A DNA stretch of 12,360 nucleotides from CAYFJO01 sp964343305 (GTDB lineage: Bacteria > Planctomycetota > Planctomycetia > Pirellulales > Pirellulaceae): contig CAYFJO010000325.1 in NCBI GenBank assembly GCA_964343305.1, positions 1 through 12,360 of the forward strand, given 5' to 3'. Shown piece by piece: positions 1 to 5,414 of the stretch. The notes beneath the pieces were generated by a model, which saw nothing but the letters and a program-made list of their open reading frames with translations, did no database searches and was not told where the DNA came from. The number at the start of each line of letters is the position of its first letter. Positions within the stretch are counted from its first letter, which is position 1. A program made the translations under genes and the position numbers.

Positions 1-261
1 CCGAAGGCAAAGCAACCTATTGCGATTAAACAAGACGTAAAGCCTGCCGTAGGTAACAGCGAGACCGAACCAGACAGCAAACACGTTCATCGCGGCTTCT
101 GTTATCTGACTGATAGCGCAAAACGGTGCATTCTTCGCCATGAATCTTGCTCTCCCTTGCGGCCGCGGTCTACAACACCGACTGCAAACGGCCTCAACGC
201 CGAGTCGCTTCGGTTGGACAATCCGCCGCGGCTTAGCGTTTCATCTGACTGCACCCGGTGA
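1..261 (+). CDS. Possible C-terminal end of a gene entering from the left
   Basis: Frame 1 is open from the first base to a TGA at 259-261, giving 86 residues with no in-frame ATG, so if real it is the tail of a gene that starts outside the window. The first half (Lys, Glu and Asp rich, with a YLTDSAKRC stretch) looks more protein-like than the Arg/Ser/Pro-rich second half. I recognise no domain. Its stop lies seven bases before the stop of a possible convergent minus-strand remnant. An open stretch of this length can arise by chance in DNA of this composition, so this is a weak call. Confidence 0.22.
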   Translation, partial: PKAKQPIAIKQDVKPAVGNSETEPDSKHVHRGFCYLTDSAKRCILRHESCSPLRPRSTTPTANGLNAESLRLDNPPRLSVSSDCTR

Positions 262-268
262 ATTAGAC

Positions 269-461
269 CTATGCATTTTTAGTCCAATCAAAAAACTCGC
301 CGGTCACATCGACCCGGTTCAGGACTTGGCTGGGCGGCAGTACGGTCGCAGTCATCCACCTGATGGCGCGACACGCCGGTTGAGAAACCGATCAGTAGCG
401 TCATTCGTCCCGTCAGGTTAGTGTCAAGTGACATGACGCTGATCTCTTCGCGCGTCGCCAT
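269..461 (-). pseudogene. Possible small broken gene, frameshifted
   Basis: On the minus strand an ATG at 461 preceded by AGGTGA opens a 57-residue frame (MATREEISVMSLDTN...) that stops at 288-290. Its second half becomes Arg/Pro/Cys rich and unnatural. If the frame shifts by one base near 360-375, the reading continues as AIRWMTATVLPPSQ... and ends with FFDWTKNA at a stop at 269-271, which looks more protein-like. This suggests a short gene broken by a single-base change, or chance. I recognise no family, and the plus strand here also has an open 93-residue frame (140-421), so neither strand can be preferred firmly. Confidence 0.2.
422..433. promoter_or_regulatory. Short palindrome, operator-like
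   Basis: TGTCA and TGACA arms flank a two-base centre. The position is about 140 bases upstream of the integrase-like gene and inside the possible minus-strand remnant. A dimeric regulator could bind it, but a 5-bp arm palindrome is expected by chance fairly often. Confidence 0.12.
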
Positions 462-573
462 TTTTCACCTGCTATGAATCGGAGCTCATAAGTACAGCAC
501 GACGCGCCACTCGCTGCCGTCGGTCGAGAGGATTGGGCATCGGAGCAAGAGCCGGCGGAGCCGGAGTCACACG

Positions 574-1617
574 ATGCCACTCAACTTTGAAACCGCGGTC
601 AACCGCTACTTCAACGCGCACAAACTGTCGCACGGGACATGCGAGGCGTACTCTACCACACTCAGAAAGTGGAACGAATGGGGAAAGGGTGTTGCAGTTA
701 ACGAGCTTCGACGCCAGGATATTCGTGACTTTCTTCAATGGGTACACGAAAGCGCGGTCAAAGACGAGGGTAAGAATCCAGGTCGGACTGCAAATAAAGC
801 CCGTGAGAATCTTCGCGCAGTCATGTCCTGGGCGTGGGAGCAGGATCTGATCGACATGCTGCCGAGATTTCCCAAGCCAATGAATCAGCGCGACGTTACG
901 GGGCGGCATTATTTTACAAAGGCAGAAATCAACGCTCTTTATTTTGCAACGCACGAGCTGAAGAGACCGCGAGGTTGGAGCGTATCAATACCAGTCGGGA
1001 AATTCTGGAGATGCGCACTAGTCGTGTTCTTCAATTATGGAGTTGACACTGGAACGATCTGGAAAACGGCACGATGGCATGAGCCAATCCTTTGGCGGCA
1101 CATTTCGTGGGACGCCGAGTCGCCAGTTCGCAACGGTAAGGAACAATCACGCTGGGGTTGGATTTTTTATCGTCGTGTGAAGACAGGGAAGACATTCTGC
1201 CGACCAATGAACCGCACTGTTCACAGTCACATCAAGAGCATCATGCCAGCGAAAGTCCAGCCGAACGAGCCAGTCTTTCTCGGCGGTGGATCTCGTCCTA
1301 ACGTTCGGTTTCAAAAACTCTGTGAGATAGCAGAGATCAAACCAAAGACGGATGTGGAAACAGGAGAAGAAAAGCTGTGGCTACTGAAGGATCTCAGAAA
1401 GACGTGCGCGACGTACTACGATGAGCACGTACCTGAATCTTCAATCGAGATCCTTGGCCATTCGGTAGCTGGTGTGACGTATCGGCACTATGCGGATCGA
1501 GGACCAATGGCATTCAAAGCGATTACATCGTTGCCTCAACCCTCCGCGTTTGCGGCGATGGTTCGAGGGTACGACGATGAATGCCCCTGCTGCCACAGAA
1601 AATTCGCAGACGCCTAG
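574..1617 (+). CDS. Tyrosine recombinase/integrase-like protein, atypical catalytic set
   Basis: A 347-residue member of the tyrosine recombinase (phage integrase) superfamily, which would cut and rejoin DNA at attachment sites. The N-terminal part (residues about 5-95) resembles a SAM-like core-binding domain, and the C-terminal part (about 110-320) the catalytic domain. Visible boxes are the hairpin lysine (VKTGK, K203/K206), box II KDLRKT with R275, GH at 295-296, and RHY with the presumed nucleophile Y306. The usual histidine of HxLR is lysine (K272), and the first arginine expected in a TGxR motif is not seen: the matching stretch reads GVDTGTIW (156-163). The protein ends in a CPCC motif (337-340), suggesting a metal-binding or structural tail. 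The start ATG has GGAG at 563-566 with a 7-nt spacer. From memory this resembles a planctomycete-typical integrase family, so the odd residues may be family traits rather than decay. It stands alone next to a hairpin-rich gap and has no partner genes of a phage or transposon here. Confidence 0.88.
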   Translation: MPLNFETAVNRYFNAHKLSHGTCEAYSTTLRKWNEWGKGVAVNELRRQDIRDFLQWVHESAVKDEGKNPGRTANKARENLRAVMSWAWEQDLIDMLPRFPKPMNQRDVTGRHYFTKAEINALYFATHELKRPRGWSVSIPVGKFWRCALVVFFNYGVDTGTIWKTARWHEPILWRHISWDAESPVRNGKEQSRWGWIFYRRVKTGKTFCRPMNRTVHSHIKSIMPAKVQPNEPVFLGGGSRPNVRFQKLCEIAEIKPKTDVETGEEKLWLLKDLRKTCATYYDEHVPESSIEILGHSVAGVTYRHYADRGPMAFKAITSLPQPSAFAAMVRGYDDECPCCHRKFADA

Positions 1618-1677
1618 CTTTATTAATCAATAAGCAAAAACTAAATCAGCGCAGCGTCGGGGCACCCAAGCACGGAA

Positions 1678-1731
1678 TTGATTCGCTTTTGGTCGCCCAT
1701 GCAAATGAAGTTCAACAGCCTCGCGAATCAA
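1678..1731. repeat. Perfect 9-bp inverted repeat with 36-nt spacer
   Basis: TTGATTCGC at 1678-1686 is matched by GCGAATCAA at 1723-1731. It begins 61 bases after the integrase-like stop codon. The long spacer makes a simple terminator unlikely. Paired recombinase-binding arms or the base of a larger folded structure are possible. Confidence 0.5.
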
Positions 1732-1741
1732 AGTGATAACG

Positions 1742-1815
1742 CAGTGCTACTACACTGGCGTGCGACTCCGACGCAGTTTTAGCGCAGTCTAAAACTACAG
1801 CGGTGTAATTCACCG
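1742..1815. repeat. Cluster of four tiled stem-loops
   Basis: Four inverted repeats lie nearly edge to edge: CAGTG/CACTG (1742-1757, 6-nt loop), GCGT/ACGC (1758-1774, 9-nt loop), AGTTTTAG/CTAAAACT (1775-1796, 8-bp perfect stem, 6-nt loop) and CGGTG/CACCG (1801-1815, 5-nt loop). The first three abut exactly. This could be a small structured RNA or a folded recombination substrate for the upstream integrase-like protein. No family is recognised. Confidence 0.5.
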
Positions 1816-1960
1816 ACGCGCTTTCGGGATTCCTCGTCCTGGTGGCGGGCGATGCATCCGACGCGAGTTTGATGGGCCAGGAATTGCAGGCGGTGAAGGC
1901 GACCTCTGCAGGTAAGCTTGCTCAGAATGCTGGGGGCAGGGTAGTTGACGTAAGAATGGC

Positions 1961-1974
1961 AGGCAGGTTTGCCT
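1961..1974. repeat. Short hairpin
   Basis: AGGCA and TGCCT arms with a 4-nt GGTT loop. Part of the hairpin-rich gap, with no run of T after it, so not an evident terminator. Confidence 0.3.
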
Positions 1975-2001
1975 CATGAGAGTCGGGTGGGGACGCTTGG
2001 A

Positions 2002-2018
2002 GCGCTCACGCTGAGCGC
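2002..2018. repeat. Perfect 7-bp hairpin with 3-nt loop
   Basis: GCGCTCA and TGAGCGC are separated by CGC. The stem is strong and GC rich, but no T tract follows, so an intrinsic terminator is not supported in either direction. Confidence 0.45.
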
Positions 2019-2034
2019 GTAGACTGGACATGTC

Positions 2035-2077
2035 GCTAGCTCCTGGTTAGCTAGTGGCCAGCGGCGCGGATGTTAGC
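2035..2077. repeat. Imperfect long inverted repeat with nested hairpin
   Basis: GCTAGCTCC (2035-2043) can pair with GGATGTTAGC (2068-2077) using one G-T pair and one bulged T. Inside, 2044-2061 includes a CTGG/CCAG stem. The layout superficially recalls a folded recombination site with a bulged base, but no defined consensus is met. Confidence 0.3.
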
Positions 2078-2094
2078 ATCGCCCACCGCAACTT

Positions 2095-2349
2095 ATGCGC
2101 AGCCGGCTCTCGGCTGGCGGTTACACCATTCGCGCGGCTCGAACACAATCGACATTGAATTCAAAACCGAACAATTTGAACGAGCCGGCCCATCAACTCG
2201 TGAGTTTTGCAGACAACCGGGGTGATGAGTTTCGTCTCACCGGGAACAAGCGCACGACGATCCTGAATTTGGGGGCGGGATCGGCGCTTGATCAGATTCG
2301 TGTGATCGTTGATGACCCCGATTCTACTTGGAGCGACGAATCCCAATGA
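2095..2349 (+). CDS. Small ORF overlapping the sulfatase 1 start (ATGA)
   Basis: This 84-residue frame ends with a TGA at 2347-2349 that overlaps the ATG of sulfatase 1 (2346), a typical arrangement for translational coupling. The C-terminal half (DEFRLTGNKRTTILNLG, then DQIRVIVDDPDSTW) looks like genuine protein, while the first 30 residues do not. It could be the tail of an upstream operon gene whose front was lost or frameshifted, for example when the integrase-containing DNA arrived. A frame starting at 2070 also reads plausibly for a while (NTIDIEFKTEQFERA), which fits a frameshifted remnant. No domain is recognised, and there is no clear ribosome binding site before 2095. Confidence 0.28.
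   Translation: MRSRLSAGGYTIRAARTQSTLNSKPNNLNEPAHQLVSFADNRGDEFRLTGNKRTTILNLGAGSALDQIRVIVDDPDSTWSDESQ
2100..2116. repeat. 6-bp hairpin at the start of the small ORF
   Basis: CAGCCG and CGGCTG flank a 5-nt loop, immediately after the ATG at 2095. It may simply be GC-rich chance. Confidence 0.2.
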
Positions 2350-3761
2350 ACATGGCACGCTTCTCGGCGGCAGCAATGCTGCTCGTCGCTACCGCTGGTA
2401 GCGCATGCCTGGCTGAGCACTACGGCAAGCCAAACATCGTCTTCATTCTCTTCGACGACATCGGCTACGGGCAGCCGAATAGCTACCGCGACAACAGTGA
2501 GTTCAAGACTCCCAACATCAATCAGATGGCTCGGGAGGGGATGCGTTTCACCGATGCTCATTCGGCCGCTGCGAACTGCACGCCGACCCGTTACGGAGTT
2601 TTGACGGGCCGATATCCGTCGCGGATCGGTCAGTTTGGCGTGCTGAAGACTTACTCACCGCCGATCATTCCCAAAGAACGGCCGACGGTGGCTTCGTTTC
2701 TCAAACAACAAGGTTATCACACGGCGTGCATCGGCAAGTGGCACCTGGGTATGAACTGGGTGGATGGCAAGCCCGGTTTGGAGAACAAATTGCCAATTGG
2801 TGCAAAACTGACGGACGGGCCAGGCGCGGTTGGCTTCAATTACTTCTACGGCTTCACGCATGCCAGAAACATTGGATCAATCATCGAGCAGGACACGGTC
2901 GTTGCAAATGTGGAAGCCGTCGAGAACCAACCGCTGATGATTGCTAAGGCTGTCGAGTACATTGAGCAGCGCGCAACAGAAGATAAACCATTTTTTTTGT
3001 ATTTCCCAATGTGTCCTCCGCACACGCCCGTCGCCCCGGCTCCTGAGTTTGTCGGCAAGAGCGGCGTCACGGGAAAGGAAAGCCGCTACGGCGACTGGGT
3101 CTACCAGGGCGATCACATGCTGGGCCGGATCCTCGATGCACTGGAACGCACGGGGCAGGCGAACGACACACTCGTTATTGCCACCGGCGACAACGGCGCG
3201 GCGAAACGTCCCTATCCGCCGCTGCGTGCAGCCAAGAGCAGCATCTATGAAGGCGGACATCGCGAGCCATTCGTTGCACGCTGGCCGGGAAAAATCAATC
3301 AGGGATCGGTTAATCACCAGACCATCTGCCTGAATGATCTATTTGCAACGTGTGCAGACATTCTGAAGGCAAAGACCCCTGACAACGCCGCGGAAGACAG
3401 CGTAAGCATCCTCCCATGCCTCCTCGGCACGGCGGCAAAGCCAGTGCGTGAAGCCACGGTTCATCAGGCGCCGGGTGGTCTGGCCATTCGTCAGGGACCG
3501 TGGAAGATGGTTTTTCATCGCAGCGGCAAGCGCGAACTGTTCAACGTGGAATCGGACATCAGCGAAACGAAAGACGTCACCAGCGCGAACGCTGACGTCG
3601 TCAAACGATTGACGGAATTGATGCAGTCGTACATCGACAGGGGGCGGAGCACGTCTGGAGCGAATCAGAAGAATGAGTTCGAGCTTTCCTTGACCTTCCG
3701 AAAGGCCAGGGGCAAAAAGAAAGACAAGAAGAAGGACAGGAATGACAAGCGTTCGGAGTAA
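2346..3761 (+). CDS. Secreted formylglycine sulfatase (sulfatase 1)
   Basis: This 471-residue sulfatase of the alkaline-phosphatase superfamily would hydrolyse sulfate esters on a glycan outside the cytoplasm. The signal peptide is residues 1-23 (hydrophobic SAAAMLLVATAG, cleavage likely after CLA). All expected active-site residues are visible: metal ligands D37-D38 in FDDIGYG, the cysteine to be converted to formylglycine in C78-T-P-T-R82 with LTGRYPSR after it, GKWHLG (K131, H133), H226 in PPHTP, D282-N283 in GDNG, and K297 followed by YEGGHR. The cysteine-type signature needs a maturation enzyme encoded elsewhere. The ATG at 2346 was chosen because it begins the signal peptide, has GGAG at 2330-2333, and overlaps the stop of the preceding small ORF. 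A TTG at 2328 or ATG at 2352 is also possible. The C-terminus is a Lys/Asp-rich tail after residue 452. It is first of a run of same-strand genes, with 60 bases to sulfatase 2. The substrate is not deducible. Confidence 0.95.
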   Translation: MNMARFSAAAMLLVATAGSACLAEHYGKPNIVFILFDDIGYGQPNSYRDNSEFKTPNINQMAREGMRFTDAHSAAANCTPTRYGVLTGRYPSRIGQFGVLKTYSPPIIPKERPTVASFLKQQGYHTACIGKWHLGMNWVDGKPGLENKLPIGAKLTDGPGAVGFNYFYGFTHARNIGSIIEQDTVVANVEAVENQPLMIAKAVEYIEQRATEDKPFFLYFPMCPPHTPVAPAPEFVGKSGVTGKESRYGDWVYQGDHMLGRILDALERTGQANDTLVIATGDNGAAKRPYPPLRAAKSSIYEGGHREPFVARWPGKINQGSVNHQTICLNDLFATCADILKAKTPDNAAEDSVSILPCLLGTAAKPVREATVHQAPGGLAIRQGPWKMVFHRSGKRELFNVESDISETKDVTSANADVVKRLTELMQSYIDRGRSTSGANQKNEFELSLTFRKARGKKKDKKKDRNDKRSE

Positions 3762-3821
3762 GAGCGATCCAGGCCAGCGTGTGAAACAGAGTGATTTGGA
3801 ATTGACATTCGAGAAACAAAC

Positions 3822-5264
3822 ATGACAACCAGAAAGCATTTGCTCTATTTCCTGTTCGCAATGATGGCTGTCTCGCATGCCTGCGGCGTGTGGGAGGCAA
3901 CTGTCCTGGCCGATCAACTTCCGGACAAGCGTCCGAACATCATTCTGATCATGGCCGACGATTTCGGTTACGAATGTGCAACCAGCAACGGTGGCCGGTC
4001 CTACCGGACACCGCGCCTGGACGCCATGGCGGCTGGCGGTATGCGGTTCACCCAGTGCCACTCGCAGCCCGTCTGCACGCCCACCCGCGTGCAGATCATG
4101 ACGGGGCGCTGCAACTCGCGCAACTACTGGGCATTCGGCTCACTCCATCCCAAGGAACTCACCTTCGGTCACCTGCTCAAAGCGGCGGGCTACGCCACCT
4201 TTGTCACCGGCAAGTGGCAACTGTCCGGACGCGGGGATCGGTATCCGGGCACACATCCAGATGAATCCGGATTCGACGAATGGTGTCTCTGGCATATGGA
4301 CGAGGAAACCGGCGGATCCCGCTATTGGAACCCGACCATCAAAGCCAACGGCAAGCTGCTAAAAAACACGCAAGGCAAATTCGGACCTGACATCTTCTGC
4401 GACCATCTTCTCGGTTTCATCTCACGCAACAGGACACGGCCTTTTTTCGCGTACTACCCCATGGCGTTGACGCACGGGCCGACGCATCCCACACCGGACA
4501 CGCCCGGATACGATCCGGCAATAAAGGCCAAACGCGACCCGGCGCACTTCGCGGGCATGGTCAACTACACCGACAAGATCGTCGGGCGCATCCTGGATCA
4601 TTTGGAAAGCGAGGGGCTCGAGGAAAACACGCTGGTTCTTTTCACCGGTGACAATGGCACGGACAAGAAATTGACGTCGAAGTTTCAGGGGCGCACCATC
4701 CAGGGCGGCAAAGGTCGCACGCTGGACGTGAGCACTCACGTTCCGCTGATCGCGTCCTGGAAGGGCACGCTTCCTGCCGGTCGGGTGTGCAACGATCTGA
4801 TCGACTTCAATGACATGATGCCCACGTTCGTTGAAATGGCAGGAGCAAAAGTGCCCGACGGACTGCGGTTTGACGGCGTCTCGTTCCTTCCGCAACTGCT
4901 CGGCAAGCGGGGCAATCCGAAACCGTACATCTATTGTTACTACGAAAAAGGCAAATACGACGGTGATGCCCCCGACTCGGACAACGCCCCGGCCCAGTCC
5001 AGGGAACCACTCAACGACAAGAAGCGAGCCAAACAGTTACTGAAAAGCCAACCGACGCGTTGGGTGCACGACGGCCGGTGGAAGTTGCTTAACAGCGGCA
5101 AACTGTTTGATCTGAAGAACGACCCCGACGAACAGTCCCCGATTCCCGAAGGCGAAGCCGGTTCAGAGGGCGAGGCAAAGCGAGTTCTGTTCCAGCGTGT
5201 TCTGGACGAGAAAAGCACGATCAAGAAAGAGTATGGTCCCGCAGCGACGGCAAAAAAGAAATAG
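3822..5264 (+). CDS. Secreted formylglycine sulfatase (sulfatase 2), Gln in GKWH motif
   Basis: A 480-residue type I sulfatase, only distantly similar to its upstream neighbour. The signal peptide covers about residues 1-30 (LLYFLFAMMAV core, cleavage likely after VLA). The active site shows D46-D47 in ADDFGY, the formylglycine cysteine in C85-T-P-T-R89 followed by IMTGR, H218 in LTHGP, D277-N278 in GDNG and K297 in GGKGRT. The GKWHLG motif is GKWQLSG (Q133), and the usual EGGxRVP is DVSTHVP, pointing to a different subfamily and probably a different substrate position from sulfatase 1. Residues from about 368 to the end are charged, finishing in AKKK. The ribosome binding site is weak (GAGAAA about 5-10 bases upstream). 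It lies 60 bases after sulfatase 1 and is followed by the first copy of the duplicated leader element. Confidence 0.95.
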   Translation: MTTRKHLLYFLFAMMAVSHACGVWEATVLADQLPDKRPNIILIMADDFGYECATSNGGRSYRTPRLDAMAAGGMRFTQCHSQPVCTPTRVQIMTGRCNSRNYWAFGSLHPKELTFGHLLKAAGYATFVTGKWQLSGRGDRYPGTHPDESGFDEWCLWHMDEETGGSRYWNPTIKANGKLLKNTQGKFGPDIFCDHLLGFISRNRTRPFFAYYPMALTHGPTHPTPDTPGYDPAIKAKRDPAHFAGMVNYTDKIVGRILDHLESEGLEENTLVLFTGDNGTDKKLTSKFQGRTIQGGKGRTLDVSTHVPLIASWKGTLPAGRVCNDLIDFNDMMPTFVEMAGAKVPDGLRFDGVSFLPQLLGKRGNPKPYIYCYYEKGKYDGDAPDSDNAPAQSREPLNDKKRAKQLLKSQPTRWVHDGRWKLLNSGKLFDLKNDPDEQSPIPEGEAGSEGEAKRVLFQRVLDEKSTIKKEYGPAATAKKK

Positions 5265-5266
5265 GA

Positions 5267-5387
5267 ATCGAGAAACCATGCGAGCAATCCAAGGATAAGG
5301 ATCGTGGAACAAATGACTTCGGTAGCCACACTCACCAGAGTGTGGTCGGTACAACACATCCACCGTCTGGCGACGGTAGCAACGGCG
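5267..5387 (+). repeat. Duplicated leader element, copy A
   Basis: This element starts three bases after the sulfatase 2 stop and precedes the discoidin-domain gene. It matches copy B (8317-8436): 22 of 24 bases in the first block (5267-5290 against 8317-8340) and 55 of 71 in an ungapped core (5309-5379 against 8354-8424), with a small length difference between. Two stem-loops are visible: CCACACTC/GAGTGTGG (5326-5333 with 5338-5345, loop ACCA, perfect 8 bp) and ACCGTC/GACGGT (5362-5367 with 5372-5377, loop TGGC). The frame from the GTG at 5304 or ATG at 5313 is open and in frame with the downstream gene. A cis-acting structured leader, an interspersed repeat, or an N-terminal coding extension are the alternatives. 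Confidence 0.75.
5326..5345 (+). promoter_or_regulatory. Leader stem-loop 1, copy A
   Basis: A perfect 8-bp stem with a 4-nt loop inside copy A of the duplicated leader. In copy B (8371-8390) six of eight pairs remain, including one full A-T to G-C exchange and two G-T pairs, with two mismatches. No T tract follows, so a Rho-independent terminator is not supported. Confidence 0.5.
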
Positions 5388-5414
5388 AAAGATTCAGAAG
5401 TGAAACTCAACGAG

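Larger units (their letters stand above)
1618..2094. other. Intergenic region without a convincing gene, rich in inverted repeats
   Basis: No credible coding sequence is visible. A 73-residue minus-strand frame (1810-2031) is Pro/Arg/Ser rich and looks like chance. The region instead holds many perfect inverted repeats, listed separately, at 1678-1731, 1742-1815, 1961-1974, 2002-2018 and 2035-2077. It separates the integrase-like gene from the sulfatase operon, so it may contain a recombination site, a structured RNA, the operon promoter, or the remains of a mobile element. Confidence 0.5.

Noticed and set aside
140..421. 93-residue plus-strand ORF
   Set aside because: Arg-rich and uneven composition, no ribosome binding site or recognised motif. 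The minus strand is at least as protein-like.
1749..1822. tRNA-like pattern: 4-bp D-arm-like stem with 9-nt loop, longer middle arm, 4-base gap and 5-bp arm
   Set aside because: The flanking bases do not pair as an acceptor stem, the middle arm has an 8-bp stem and 6-nt loop, and the last loop lacks a TTC-type sequence.
2035..2120. Integron attC-like folded site
   Set aside because: Pairing and a bulged base are suggestive, but the inner and outer box consensus and an integron integrase or cassette array are absent.
2346..2420. Lipoprotein signal in sulfatase 1 because of the cysteine near the end of the signal peptide
   Set aside because: The residues before the cysteine (GSAC) lack the Leu, Val or Ile expected three places upstream; ordinary cleavage after CLA fits better.
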